Program-made: the position numbers and the translations under genes | Notes under the pieces: generated by a model | What the model was told of the DNA's origin: nothing | The model's input: only the letters and a program-made list of their open reading frames with translations | Database searches by the model: none | Part shown: positions 45,101-50,732 of the stretch, piece after piece | Numbering within the stretch: position 1 is the first letter of the stretch | Layout of the letters: the number at the start of each line of letters is the position of its first letter | Source: Camelus bactrianus | Lineage: Eukaryota > Chordata > Mammalia > Artiodactyla > Camelidae | NCBI RefSeq assembly: GCF_048773025.1 | Contig: NC_133544.1 | Location: 67,671,501 to 67,735,500, forward strand | DNA: 64,000 bases | Direction: 5' to 3'

Positions 45101-48100
45101 CAGGTGTAGATATGCAAATAGGTCCAAGATACATTGTTTAAAAAAAAAATCCATGATGTAGAATAGTACATCAAGTATAAACTCTTTGCTGTTTAAAAAA
45201 AAAAAAAACAAGAAGTAGAAGACAAACATATATATACATAAATAAATTACCTGAGCATTAGGGATAGGAAAGTTGTACTGAAACTTACCCTCTCCTGCAT
45301 ATTGTTCAAAATAATCTTTATTTTTTAATATATATATAGTTTATACATTATATACAAAATATGTATTTTATTATTTTGCATTTATTACTATGTATGTTTT
45401 ACTTTTATAGTTTTTAAATACTCTTTTAAAAAGATTTATCAGAAAATAAAAAAATAGTATTAGTTAAATTCAAATTTTAAAATCTTCATACTTACTCTTC
45501 CTCACATTCCTTCAAAAACAAAATAAACCCTCAGGAACTTAATCCCTCTAATCTGAGCCAGACATTAGAAGGGAAAGAAATATCTTATTATAGAAATATC
45601 TTCAGCAGCTAGATGTAGTTTCCCTAGTCACCATCTCCTTGATGACCAAATCAACAAAAGAAAATTCCAAGTTTATGATTACGTTCAGTTTAGAAGTTCA
45701 GATAAGATTCAAGTTGGTCCCATCTAGTTCCTATATACAAAAATTAAACTCATTCCTACCTTGATTTGACAATCTCTTTCTCATATATATCTTCAATTAC
45801 CTGTTATTAGAAATATAAAAATGTTTAATATCTCAAATAACTTTTTTTAGACTCTAAATTGAGAGTTTTCAATCACTGAAATTATACAAAGTAAGTTGGT
45901 TTAGGAAAGTTATCAAATATTACTGCTACTGAAACAATACTTAAGAAATTTTTTATAACCCCTAATTACATTCCTCAAAATGAGAAATAATAGAAAGAAA
46001 AGTAGTAAAAAAAATAAATAAATAAATAATAAAATATATCTACACAAAAATCTACAATAACGATAAATCAAAAACAATCTAAGAATCTACAAACAGGAAA
46101 ATCCACACACATTTTTTTAAAAGCTTAAAGGAAATACAACAAATGATAGCAGAGGTTACCTTTGTGTAGTAATTTTTATTTTCTCATGTGTAGCTTCTGT
46201 ATCTTCCAAATTTTCTATTATAAGTAATTATTACTTTGGTAATTAGAAAGTCATTAATTTTAATTTTTAAAATATTATGGAAAGCTTTTGTTGAATTAGC
46301 TCTTGAAAGAAAGATAACAAAGAGCATACTTATTCAAAAAGTATGTTGCAAAGCAAAAATACGTACCTTTATATCAAAAGGTGATTTTTTCTTGATATGA
46401 GGAGCCCAGTATTTACAAGCTAGCTGCAAAAGTAAACAGTTTAAACAGTAAGTCACAGATTCATACCACTGTAGAGCTAAAAGACTGAGACCACTCAGTG
46501 ACAAGCTGTTTCTTAACCGGGCACTACTGCATGGGGTGGAGTGACACAGTAATCTACCTCTTAAAAGGATTGGCTTGCAGATCAGCTAGAATTCTTGGTC
46601 CTAACCCAGCGAATGCCAGTTATGTCCTGCACAGCACCCTGCCACTGCGATTTAACAAAAACAAAACATACTCTTCTAACTACCCCGAGGGAAACAGTAG
46701 GGTGAAGTTAACCGCAAACATCTTCAGCTTAGAGATAAGGAAACCCAGGTCTAAAAAGATCAAGTGAGCTGTCCAAGACTACAACTGGTTAACAGGTGAG
46801 CCAGTACTAAAAACCAGATTCAAAATCTTCAGGAATGTTGATTTGTAAAACAATAAATCTTTAAGTGACTAGTACACCTCAGGCATACTTAAACAAAACC
46901 TAAAAAACACACTGCAGTTTATCAGCGGGTTATTAGAGTTGATATGTTATATTTCAGCAGATTAGGTTTTACGTGAAAACGCAAATTTTAAATACATATA
47001 CAGGCATACCTCAAGAATATTGCAGATTTGGTTCCAGACCACCATAATAAAGCGACTATCTCAATAAAAAAGTCAAATGAATTTTTCGGTCTTCCAGGGC
47101 ATATAAAAGTTATGTTTATGCTATATTGTAGTCTAGTAAGTGTGTAACAGTATTATGTCTTAAAAAAAAGTACATATCTAAACTTAAAAATGCTTTTATT
47201 GCTGAAAAAAAAGCTAACCTTCATAAAAAAAGCAAGGTCTCTGAGTTCAGATATTTGATCTTCTTAAAACTAAATTTTAACCTCTACATCTCATTCATTC
47301 AATAATAATTAAAAAGCACCTTCTCTGGTCAGCTGAACCAGGTGCTCAGAAAGAAGCTGGAGGGGGAAGGAGAGAGGGGAGAGGAGGGACAGGGAAGTGG
47401 TATGACCCCCACATACTCTCTGCCCTCATCTCATACCATTCTCCCTGTTACTTCTTAAGTTCGCTATCCTGGCTTCTTTACATCCACACTGTAAGGTATT
47501 TGCACTTGCTATTCCCTGGGCTGTTTTCCTGCTCTTTCCCAAACTGGCTCCTTTTTTGCATTCAGGTCTTAGCTCAGATGTCACCTCAGGGAGGACTTTC
47601 CTGACTGCTTTTCATACACCCCATCCAGTCTGTCATAAAATCTTGTTTCATTTTCCTGGTAGCACTAATCACTGTCTGCAACTACACTATTTGACGGACT
47701 CATCCCTCTAAAACATAAGCTCCATGAAGGAAGAAAACTAATAAATGACTTTTACCACAAAAATTCAGGTATTAGGGAGCTCTAATCTAGTTTAAGTTGT
47801 CTGGAAAAGCCTCTCCAAATGAATGTCGGTAGATGACAATGAATTAACCATATAAAAAAGGTGGGGGGAAAAATGAGGATTCTAAGTAGAAGGAACAATG
47901 TTGAAAGGCCAGGAGGTGAAAGATAGCTTGGCACAAATAAGTGCAGTTCAGTATGGCTAAAGCATAGTTAGAAAAGGAAAGAAAAGGGAGGAAACAGGGT
48001 ATCAACACAGGCCAGATCACAAAACACTTTGAAGGATTCTAGTCATTATCCTAAAGACAATTAGAACTCCTTAATGATTTTAAAAAGATATGTGATATGA

Positions 48101-49083
48101 TCAGATTTGCACTTAAGTAAAATCACTCTGAAGAATAAGCTTGTAGAGAGCAAAAGGAAAGATAAGAACATAGGTTAGGATGCCCAGGTCCAGGAAGAAA
48201 ACCATGGCAACCTGGCTTAGGGCACGAGAAGAAAACAGATTTAAGAGAGATTTAGAATGCATAAAAGTGGAGGTTAGAAAAGGAAGGACTCAAAATGACT
48301 CCTATGCTTCTGCCTTGGCAAATCTGCTAAGACAGGGAACAGAGAAGAAAGAAGCAAGTGAGGTTCTGCAATGAGCTACTTGCACACTTATCCAAAACCC
48401 AAAGCAACAAAAAAGGACTAGTAACGCTGCAGAGAGCTACAGGATCGTGTTTCCCCATTCAAAGCAAATGCGGTTCACAACGCAACACAGTGAACAGGTT
48501 CCAAATGAACACTCTCCGGCAACAGGGTTGCTCTCTTCATAGATGCACTTATTTGGAGAAGGTGTCTTGTCAGATTTTCGCCATTCAGCTCAAAGATCAA
48601 CGTTTTTTTTTAAGGCTAAGAATAAGTCTATCCCTCCCTTAATCCTCAGTTCAGCATCACCTCTGCTACTAAACCACCTTGTCAGTCTCAGGTAGACTGG
48701 GATGCTCCTTCTGTGAATCCACCGCTCCCGCGACAAACTCTAATACAGCAAAGCTCGAGTAACAGCTTTCTTTTTATGTGTCTGTTTCTCTTGGAACGTG
48801 AATTCCTCAGGGTAGAGCCTCTGTCACCATGGCATCCCCAACACCTAGCTCAGTGTACACAGCAGATACTCCAACAAAAAGATCTGAGTGAGTGAACTGA
48901 CGAACGAATGCCGCCTGGATGCTCCCGTTCCCGAGGACAATCCCACCCCTGGCCTCGGGGCCTCAACACCCTCATCTCTTCACAGACACCAGACTCGCCC
49001 GAGCGCACCTGAGTCACGAACTCCGCATTGATCTGGGACACCGTCGGGGCCACGATTTTCTTGGGCTGAGCAGGGGCCGTCAT
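52..49083 (-). CDS. AQR: AQR (Aquarius, intron-binding spliceosomal RNA helicase), 5' part: coding exons 1-21
   Basis: Twenty-one minus-strand exons, all bounded by AG and GT, join in frame into about 797 residues starting [22 protein letters not shown] recognise the product as Aquarius/IBP160, an SF1 helicase-like protein that binds introns upstream of the branch site in the spliceosome and also affects intron-encoded box C/D snoRNP assembly (family knowledge). The human protein is about 1485 residues, so roughly 54% is here: the N-terminal armadillo-like helical region (about 1-420) and the following beta-barrel and stalk region. The P-loop and RecA domains lie on later exons beyond base 1. 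No frameshift or stop was found at any junction. Exon sizes in nt, 1 to 21: 75, 57, 41, 36, 121, 141, 69, 101, 77, 65, 117, 114, 104, 103, 121, 142, 179, 168, 170, 242, 147. The exon spacing and CpG promoter argue against a retrocopy. Confidence 0.97.
199..2234 (-). other. AQR: AQR intron 20
   Basis: Holds an L1 3'-end remnant at 470-785. In the remaining 1.4 kb (786-2234) I recognise no element; the short plus-strand ORFs at 800-982 and 1169-1387 have no family resemblance. Confidence 0.8.
470..785 (-). mobile_element. Old L1 3' end (antisense of plus strand)
   Basis: Plus-strand text with the phrases gtacaattcagtggg and ggacatttcatataaatgga matches the reverse complement of the mammalian L1M 3' region. 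Diverged and 5'-truncated. It lies in the same direction as AQR. Confidence 0.7.
2235..2476 (-). CDS. AQR: AQR exon 20 (residues 668-748)
   Basis: 242 nt, the largest AQR exon here, from [20 protein letters not shown] to [10 protein letters not shown] plus two bases of R748. Acceptor TTACTGACAG, donor GTAAAG. Confidence 0.97.
3395..3520 (+). mobile_element. L2 3'-end fragment
   Basis: Pattern of an L2 tail: a cacagtaccagacacac-like segment, then a run resembling gcattaaaaaa and gaaaggaatgac. Short and diverged. Confidence 0.45.
3640..4290 (-). mobile_element. L2 fragment, reverse orientation
   Basis: The plus strand reads like reverse-complemented L2: tgacatttaaacagag, ccatgtggatacctggga, tgcaaaagcttgggc, gatggattggatgtgg in order. 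Diverged copy of about 650 bp. Confidence 0.6.
4682..4846 (+). mobile_element. Camelid-type L1 3' end, 5'-truncated
   Basis: About 150 bp of a young-looking L1 3' UTR ending in an A-rich tail (aataaaaaaatgtttaaaa). The last 67 bp (4768-4834) nearly match the reverse complement of 8419-8486. Target-site duplication not clear, perhaps the aagaagtc/aaggaagtc pair. Confidence 0.75.
5104..5273 (-). CDS. AQR: AQR exon 19 (residues 611-667)
   Basis: 170 nt completing G611, then [20 protein letters not shown] to [10 protein letters not shown], ending in phase 0. Donor GTAATT. The acceptor is poor: a run of eight A sits just upstream of TGTCCAG where a pyrimidine tract is expected. Confidence 0.96.
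5274..6672 (-). other. AQR: AQR intron 18
   Basis: Apart from a MER5-like fragment at 6108-6262, nothing recognised. A GC-richer patch at 5490-5660 has short overlapping plus-strand ORFs without resemblance to a family. Confidence 0.8.
6108..6262. mobile_element. MER5-like hAT DNA-transposon remnant
   Basis: Begins ggcagtgtttcc, and the middle (gttagcatcgctggccccc) resembles the reverse complement of the MER5B core, which reads ggccagggatgctgctaaac in consensus. Diverged; family call tentative. Confidence 0.4.
6673..6840 (-). CDS. AQR: AQR exon 18 (residues 555-611)
   Basis: 168 nt completing G555, then [19 protein letters not shown] to DDKGRVIED plus one base of G611. Acceptor TTTTGCTAG, donor GTATGG. 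Confidence 0.97.
6841..10072 (-). other. AQR: AQR intron 17
   Basis: Contains one 75-bp L1 insertion (8415-8489). The rest, 6841-8401 and 8503-10072, is AT-rich with no element or coding potential I can name. Confidence 0.8.
8415..8489 (-). mobile_element. Very short (75 bp) L1 3'-end insertion with target-site duplication
   Basis: The polyT-starting segment is the reverse complement of the camelid-type L1 3' terminus. It is flanked by perfect 13-bp duplications CCACTCTATTTCT at 8402-8414 and 8490-8502. Extreme 5' truncation; probably fairly recent, given close similarity to the copy at 4768. Confidence 0.85.
10073..10251 (-). CDS. AQR: AQR exon 17 (residues 495-555)
   Basis: 179 nt completing W495, then [20 protein letters not shown] to [11 protein letters not shown] plus one base of G555. 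Acceptor GGTTTCCAG, donor GTAATT. It lies in the region that forms the beta-barrel in the known IBP160 structure (family knowledge). Confidence 0.97.
10252..13104 (-). other. AQR: AQR intron 16
   Basis: Contains an L1 remnant at 11170-11415. 10252-11165 and 11420-12560 show nothing. 12560-12910 is GC-richer and has an open plus-strand frame of 78 aa, but no resemblance I can name. Confidence 0.8.
11170..11415 (-). mobile_element. Old L1 3' end
   Basis: The plus strand carries the reverse-complement L1M landmarks gttgtgtgtccatcaccaca, ttttagaacattttcatt and gcaaccactaatctac. Same region of L1 as 470-785. Confidence 0.7.
13105..13246 (-). CDS. AQR: AQR exon 16 (residues 448-495)
   Basis: 142 nt completing G448, then [19 protein letters not shown] to SVSRMKP plus two bases of W495. 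Acceptor CCTTTTCAG, donor GTGGGT; the competing GT three bases away would break the join to exon 17. Confidence 0.96.
15063..15219 (-). mobile_element. Vic-1 type camelid tRNA-derived SINE
   Basis: On the minus strand: tRNA-like head with A box TAGCTCAGTGG and B box GGTTCAATCCC, then an ATTA/AATA-rich spacer, CCTAATTACCTCCCCC, and an A-rich tail (plus-strand T run at 15067-15086). Perfect 13-bp target-site duplications AACACACCATTTC at 15050-15062 and 15220-15232. This family is specific to Tylopoda as I know it, and is the main evidence for a camelid source. Same direction as AQR. Confidence 0.93.
15776..16109 (-). mobile_element. 5'-truncated L1 (334 bp) next to AQR exon 15
   Basis: T-rich start (the A tail on the minus strand), then reverse-complement L1 3' UTR with ggtgtacagcatactg and gttccttgtgctatacag, as in cetartiodactyl L1. 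Perfect 19-bp target-site duplications CTGAATACTGTACTTCTTT at 15757-15775 and 16110-16128. The second ends 7 bp from the exon 15 edge. Confidence 0.88.
16136..16256 (-). CDS. AQR: AQR exon 15 (residues 408-448)
   Basis: 121 nt from [20 protein letters not shown] to VPTEYYSGE plus one base of G448. Acceptor CCTTTTAG, donor GTATGG. The donor is unusual in context: the target-site duplication of a truncated L1 starts at intron position +8 and the L1 itself at +27. Confidence 0.96.
16445..16660 (+). mobile_element. MIR SINE
   Basis: MIR order is clear: ctttggaatcagacagatct, gagttcaactccc, a gagctacgtgaaagctgggc-type core and gcaagttacttcaacctc. Confidence 0.7.
16695..16840 (+). mobile_element. 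MIR-like fragment
   Basis: A second diverged copy with tgcactaaccagct, aacctgggtaagtt, ggcctcagttttt and gtaaaatgagagagttgga. Confidence 0.5.
17770..18180 (+). mobile_element. Old L1 (ORF2 end/3' part), plus orientation
   Basis: Landmarks of the region near the L1 ORF2 end appear in order: agtacactgttgatgggaac, cacttctaagtacc, acaacctaaatatttat, and an A-rich end near 18170. Many changes; ancient. Confidence 0.6.
18445..18560 (+). mobile_element. L2 3' tail
   Basis: Typical end: gtacctgacacagatg, tgctcataaatgtttg, tggaatgaata. Confidence 0.55.
18762..18864 (-). CDS. AQR: AQR exon 14 (residues 373-407)
   Basis: 103 nt completing S373, then [19 protein letters not shown] to KEFLLELL, ending in phase 0. 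Acceptor ATTCTGCAG, donor GTAAAT. Near the end of the helical N-terminal domain. Confidence 0.96.
19600..21080 (-). mobile_element. L1 fragment, 3' UTR and ORF2 part, about 1.5 kb
   Basis: The plus strand reads as antisense L1: gggagccactaatctgtttt, ggtaatattccattatac, ctcatcagcaatgtatgag, tattttctcccagtttgggg, gatgtccaattgttctggca and gtggttttggctattcta, in the consensus order. No intact ORF2 frame. Old, same direction as AQR. Confidence 0.85.
21690..22212 (+). mobile_element. L1 3' end (L1MA-like), plus orientation
   Basis: Landmarks attatgctaagtgaaataag, atgatctcatttatatgtgg, agactggtggctgcc, ggggacgtaatgtac and tgttgtacatctgaaacta, ending in an A run at 22202-22210. It is antisense to AQR. 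Confidence 0.85.
22213..22420 (+). mobile_element. MIR SINE
   Basis: Clear MIR core: ggttcaaatcctatctctgc, cacttattagctgtgtgacc, then a ctcagcta-type segment and catagtaaataaatgtatg. Sits directly after the L1 A run. Confidence 0.75.
22829..22932 (-). CDS. AQR: AQR exon 13 (residues 339-373)
   Basis: 104 nt from [20 protein letters not shown] to VKFFGPL plus two bases of S373. Acceptor CTTTTTCAG, donor GTAAGG. Confidence 0.97.
22933..24538 (-). other. AQR: AQR intron 12
   Basis: 23480-24115 is an unassigned, GC-richer block listed separately. The other parts, 22933-23480 and 24115-24538, show nothing recognisable. Confidence 0.8.
23480..24115 (+). other. Unassigned GC-richer block, possibly an old solo LTR or other dispersed repeat
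   Basis: About 630 bp richer in G+C than the surrounding intron, ending with AATAAA at 24091-24096 followed by a T-rich segment, as at the R/U5 part of an LTR. I cannot match it to a named family and see no matching flanking duplication. No coding capacity. Confidence 0.25.
24539..24652 (-). CDS. AQR: AQR exon 12 (residues 301-338)
   Basis: 114 nt, 38 codons, from [19 protein letters not shown] to HYDRITSLQ. Acceptor ATCCTTTCAG, donor GTAATT. Confidence 0.97.
24653..26055 (-). other. AQR: AQR intron 11
   Basis: I recognise no repeat here. A CT-rich patch at 25140-25260 and a GC-richer part at 25500-25720 are unassigned. Confidence 0.8.
26056..26172 (-). CDS. AQR: AQR exon 11 (residues 262-300)
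   Basis: 117 nt, 39 codons, from [19 protein letters not shown] to EEDGHLFSQ. Acceptor TTCTTCAG, donor GTGAGT. An overlapping plus-strand ORF here is a shadow. Confidence 0.97.
26173..27272 (-). other. AQR: AQR intron 10
   Basis: Apart from a MIR-like remnant at 26575-26690, nothing recognised. Confidence 0.8.
26575..26690 (-). mobile_element. MIR-like remnant, reverse
   Basis: Reverse-complement MIR pattern: agtcactggcagagctggaa, then tttgaatgaagact and gtccaatactctaatcc. Confidence 0.4.
27273..27337 (-). CDS. AQR: AQR exon 10 (residues 240-261)
   Basis: 65 nt completing E240, then [21 protein letters not shown], ending in phase 0. Acceptor TATATTTAG, donor GTAAGA. Confidence 0.96.
27338..29243 (-). 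other. AQR: AQR intron 9
   Basis: 28360-28510 has a faint dispersed-repeat pattern (aatttccaggtgagaaactg, gaggatcagagg). The rest is AT-rich and unassigned. Confidence 0.75.
29244..29320 (-). CDS. AQR: AQR exon 9 (residues 214-240)
   Basis: 77 nt completing Q214, then [15 protein letters not shown] to KSVPLS plus one base of E240. Acceptor GTTATTTTAG, donor GTAACT. Confidence 0.96.
29955..30180 (-). mobile_element. MIR SINE, reverse
   Basis: Reverse MIR: tcagcacttactgtgccagg, atctcactgaacacc, ttcacaatgaggctcaaaga, ggtaacttggccaaagtta. Confidence 0.7.
30560..30760 (+). mobile_element. L2 fragment
   Basis: Weak match to internal L2: actcctactcatggcttcag, ttactagctacagatg. Diverged. Confidence 0.35.
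31090..31318 (+). mobile_element. L2 3' end
   Basis: actagaatgtaagctccaca, then gcaggaattactttcc, and the tail caatatttgttgaatgagtg. Confidence 0.7.
31692..31792 (-). CDS. AQR: AQR exon 8 (residues 181-214)
   Basis: 101 nt from [20 protein letters not shown] to MDPEARE plus two bases of Q214. Acceptor CTCTTTCAG, donor GTATGT. Highly charged helical segment. Confidence 0.96.
31793..32848 (-). other. AQR: AQR intron 7
   Basis: I see no repeat or coding signal in this AT-rich stretch of about 1.06 kb. Confidence 0.8.
32849..32917 (-). CDS. AQR: AQR exon 7 (residues 158-180)
   Basis: 69 nt, 23 codons, from [12 protein letters not shown] to LPMWMGLQP. Acceptor TTTAAACAG, donor GTAAGT, a full consensus match. 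Confidence 0.96.
32918..34726 (-). other. AQR: AQR intron 6
   Basis: Contains a Tigger-type element (33088-33752). Between 33753 and 34726 nothing is recognised. Confidence 0.8.
33088..33752. mobile_element. Tigger-type (TcMar) DNA transposon, internally reduced
   Basis: Internal landmarks ttgctacttaaaatggcccc, gctgaagtgttgtccagtgt, ttggccatgagttcaatgtt and gttcagttttagctaattta match a Tigger-family consensus. Diverged inverted ends are visible: cagccaagcctcattacttg at the start and, reversed, tactgtcaattcttattatc at the end. At about 660 bp it cannot encode the transposase. Confidence 0.7.
34727..34867 (-). CDS. AQR: AQR exon 6 (residues 111-157)
   Basis: 141 nt, in phase at both ends, from [15 protein letters not shown] to [12 protein letters not shown]. 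Acceptor CTCATTCCAG, donor GTAATT. Armadillo-like helices. Confidence 0.96.
34868..36896 (-). other. AQR: AQR intron 5
   Basis: Contains an L2 remnant (35360-36080). 34868-35360 and 36080-36896 show nothing; a 93-aa plus ORF at 36266-36547 has no resemblance I know. Confidence 0.8.
35360..36080 (+). mobile_element. L2 fragment (internal part)
   Basis: Diverged match to L2 upstream of its 3' end: ttctagacattcaaaagcaa, ggtggcccaagcctggaag, gctgatcaggtcattctctg. A 98-aa ORF at 35420-35716 is not convincing. Confidence 0.4.
36897..37017 (-). CDS. AQR: AQR exon 5 (residues 70-110)
   Basis: 121 nt encoding, after the last base of S70, [20 protein letters not shown] and on to RENVPAWE. Acceptor CTTCATAG, donor GTAACA. 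Part of the helical N-terminal domain. Confidence 0.96.
38070..38960 (-). mobile_element. L1-related (L1M/HAL1-like) fragment
   Basis: T-rich plus strand resembling an antisense L1 segment: atctgaaatctctttatttc, gctggtgatagaattctttc, then further on aatttgtccactgagttttt. Many changes; the exact family is unsure. Confidence 0.4.
38990..39130 (-). mobile_element. MIR fragment, reverse
   Basis: catttttcagatgaggactc, then gatttgctcaagatgatgca and cctaactccaactacatctc. Confidence 0.45.
39570..39700 (+). mobile_element. MIR 3' part
   Basis: gggattattgtgaggattaa, atgagatcatgtattc, then gagtaggcactcc. Confidence 0.6.
39870..40100 (+). mobile_element. MIR SINE
   Basis: actttggcatcagatgttgg, gaacaaattacttaactgcc, gggttgctgtaagtgctctg and tgtgcctagcacaacgttca in consensus order. 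Confidence 0.72.
40569..40604 (-). CDS. AQR: AQR exon 4 (residues 58-70)
   Basis: A 36-nt small exon completing R58 and encoding [11 protein letters not shown] plus two bases of S70. Acceptor ATTTTTAG, donor GTGAGT. Intron 3 before it is the longest AQR intron in the window (about 5.2 kb). Confidence 0.95.
43025..43150 (+). mobile_element. MIR 3' part
   Basis: gtagttgtgaggataaatgc, then ggcacacaattagcactcaa. Confidence 0.6.
44050..44360 (+). mobile_element. L2 3' end
   Basis: agagaggatccttgcctgat, then aacaaaagctccttgagtag, ggattttatctgctatgttc and gttgatacaaagtaggctca. Confidence 0.65.
44390..44930 (+). mobile_element. L2 internal fragment
   Basis: aactttggagtcgtccttga, cacaccctc-like cacactcaccacatccaact, ccttaacatggtctcctccc. 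It comes after a 3'-end copy, so it is a separate insertion. Confidence 0.55.
44921..44973. repeat. 19-bp direct repeat
   Basis: AAATTTACCTCCTAAGACT occurs at 44921-44939 and again at 44955-44973. Probably a small local duplication. Confidence 0.8.
45760..45800 (-). CDS. AQR: AQR exon 3 (residues 45-58)
   Basis: A 41-nt exon encoding [13 protein letters not shown] plus two bases of R58. Acceptor TAATAACAG, donor GTAGGA. It is too short for an ORF scan and is placed by frame continuity between exons 2 and 4. Confidence 0.95.
45801..46366 (-). other. AQR: AQR intron 2
   Basis: 566 bp, very AT-rich, with a short (AAAT)n-like run at about 46008-46030. No element recognised. Confidence 0.85.
46367..46423 (-). 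CDS. AQR: AQR exon 2 (residues 26-44)
   Basis: 57 nt, phase 0 at both ends, encoding [19 protein letters not shown]. Acceptor TTTTGCAG, donor GTACGT. Start of the armadillo-like N-terminal domain. Confidence 0.96.
46735..46850 (-). mobile_element. MIR-like fragment, reverse
   Basis: gagataaggaaacccaggtc, gtgagctgtccaagactaca, actggttaacaggtgagcca. Confidence 0.45.
46998..47215 (+). mobile_element. Tigger-type (TcMar) terminal fragment
   Basis: tacaggcatacctcaagaat, ttggttccagaccaccataa, agcgactatctcaataaa and gcatataaaagttatgttta match a Tigger end. Only one end is present. Confidence 0.7.
47420..47740 (+). mobile_element. L2 3' end
   Basis: ttagctcagatgtcacctca, gggaggactttcctgactgc, gtagcactaatcactgtctg, ataagctccatgaaggaaga: a long, clear L2 match. 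Confidence 0.75.
47840..48330 (-). mobile_element. L2 fragment, reverse
   Basis: gttgaaaggccaggaggtga, gccagatcacaaaacacttt, gatatgatcagatttgcact, tcaaaatgactcctatgctt. Opposite direction to the neighbouring L2 at 47420. Confidence 0.55.
48775..48912 (+). mobile_element. L2 3' tail beside AQR exon 1
   Basis: gaacgtgaattcctcagggt, catggcatccccaacaccta, gctcagtgtacacagcagat, ending in a gagtgaactgacgaacgaat-like tail. Confidence 0.65.
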
Positions 49084-49350
49084 GGCTGCACTCTCCCTCC
49101 GCTCCAGAGGAAAAGAAAGGACCGCCCTGAGAAGCGGGAAACCCGCTGCACTTCCTCTAAGAGGCGGCTGCGGTTACCAACTCCGAGATGCAAGAACCCG
49201 CGGGCCAGAATAGCCTCCACTCTTACAACCCCACAAGCAACGCGTACAGCAGCCCGTATTCTTCGGGAAACGGAACAAAACAGGTCCGGAAGTACATACA
49301 GGAGTTGGCGCTGAGCTAGAGAGGCAAGGGCTTCGACCTCCCGCGCTCCT
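48880..49350 (-). promoter_or_regulatory. AQR: AQR CpG-island promoter and 5' UTR
   Basis: A sharp rise in G+C and CpG in otherwise AT-rich DNA covers AQR exon 1 and about 270 bp upstream. A perfect ETS/GABP-type site, CCGGAAGT, is at 49286-49293 on the plus strand. There is no TATA box at a sensible distance. The 5' UTR is 49084 up to perhaps 49200-49290; the start site cannot be fixed from sequence. This is typical of a housekeeping splicing-factor gene. Confidence 0.75.
49009..49083 (-). CDS. AQR: AQR coding exon 1 (residues 1-25)
   Basis: Encodes [25 protein letters not shown] and ends in phase 0 at a CAG|GTGCGC donor (intron bases 49008-49003). The start is the first ATG after a GC-rich leader, and the N-terminal peptide matches mammalian AQR as I remember it. 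The exon lies inside a CpG island. Intron 1 follows, about 2.6 kb. Confidence 0.96.
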
Positions 49351-49489
49351 GCCCCCTAGCGGTAATCTGAGAGAAGACACCCAGTGAGACCGGATTGATG
49401 TCTCAGTGACCAGGTAGATGGTATTGGGTAAGGGCTTCCTGTGGGGGGGCGGGAAGGGTCACTATCGATGTACAGATTATTATACTTTT

Positions 49490-50130
49490 TATAGAATTCT
49501 ATAAATGTGAAATAATATAGTATGTACCTTTTTTCTTTTTTCACTCAACATAATGATTCTGAGATTCATCCGTGTTGATGCCTGTATTAGTAGTTCATTC
49601 CTTGTTATTGCTGAATAGTATTCTATTTTATGGACATATCAGTTTGTTAATCTACTCACCTGTAGATGAATGTTTGAATTGTTTCCAGTTTTTGACTATT
49701 ACAAATAATGCTGCTATGAGCATTCATGTGTGTATGTGTATATATATATATATATGTCTTAATGTAAACATGTATTGCCTTTTCTTTTAAGTAAATACCT
49801 AGGAGTGGTATGTTTAACTTTTTAAAGAAATTACCAGTTTTATAAAGTAGTTGTATCATTTTATGTTCATATCAGTAGTATATGAGTTCCAGTTCCTCCT
49901 CTTTCTTACCAACACTTGGTATGGTTACTCTTTAATTTTAGTTATTTTAATAGTTATGTGGTATATCTCATTGTAGCTTTAATTTGTATTTCCCTAATGA
50001 CTAATAATGCTGAGTGTCTGTTCATGTGCTTACTATCCATCCATGTATCTTCTTTGTGGAATCCTGCATTCAGATTGCCTATTTTTAAATTGGATTGCTT
50101 GTTTTCTTATTACTGAGTTTGAATGCATAC
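49490..50130 (-). mobile_element. L1 fragment (ORF2/3' region) upstream of AQR
   Basis: Antisense L1 on the plus strand: gaatagtattctattttatg, ataatgctgctatgagcatt, aagtaaatacctaggagtgg, tttccctaatgactaataat. Contains an (AT)n run at 49739-49755. Old, about 640 bp. Confidence 0.8.
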
Positions 50131-50559
50131 CTCTACCACTATCGCTAATAAACTTTCCCTGGATGAACACAGGCAAGAAACTGATGGAAAGAGAACAAGG
50201 AAAAGCTAGCTTTAGAAAGGTGGAGGAACATTATTATTATGACATATAGGATGAGAAAAGGAAGGAATTAAGACAGACATTACCAAGTGAAGAAGAGGGA
50301 AGTCTAGAGAGTACTGGATTGGTTTTGATCTCAACACATTAGAAGGGAAACTCATTCCAAGAGTGAATGAAAGGCCCTAAATGAAGTTACAGATTTACAG
50401 AAACTGTAAGAGTTTTTAATAATGACTCCATTATTTTCTTTCATATATTCAGTATACATTTGAGGATGTAAAAACATTACATACACTGTTTTATATTGTA
50501 TGTATAAAACATACAAAGATGCATTCCCTTGCTTTCCAGAAGCAAGTAGTTTAGCTCAA

Positions 50560-50732
50560 TGGTTCTCAAAGTGTAGACTCAATACAGCAATAACAGCTAA
50601 CATGTATAAATATAAATTTTTGGATCAAATCCAATACTGAATCAGAAAATCTGAGGGAGCGGCTCAACAATCTACGCTTTTAACAAGCCCTCTAGAAGAT
50701 TCCAGTGCACACTAGTTTGAAAACCACTGATC
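50560..50732 (+). mobile_element. MER5A-type hAT DNA transposon
   Basis: Start aatggttctcaaagtgtaga and end tttgaaaaccactg form the inverted ends. The middle has ctgaatcagaaaatctgagg and ttttaacaagccctctagaa. Nearly full-length nonautonomous copy. Confidence 0.78.

Larger units (their letters stand above)
40605..45759 (-). other. AQR: AQR intron 3 (longest in the window)
   Basis: Contains a MIR (43025-43150) and L2 pieces (44050-44360, 44390-44930), plus AT/T runs near 41990 and 42681-42697. 40605-43020, 43150-44045 and 44990-45759 show no further element. A 19-bp direct repeat lies at 44921-44973. Confidence 0.8.
46424..49008 (-). other. AQR: AQR intron 1
   Basis: Packed with old repeats: MIR-like 46735-46850, Tigger 46998-47215, L2 47420-47740, 47840-48330 and 48775-48912. 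The last lies less than 100 bp from exon 1. 48340-48770 shows nothing I can name. Confidence 0.8.

Noticed and set aside
48919-49314. 131-aa plus-strand ORF across AQR exon 1
   Set aside because: It is antisense within the CpG island, where GC-rich DNA lacks stops; composition is biased and it resembles no family.
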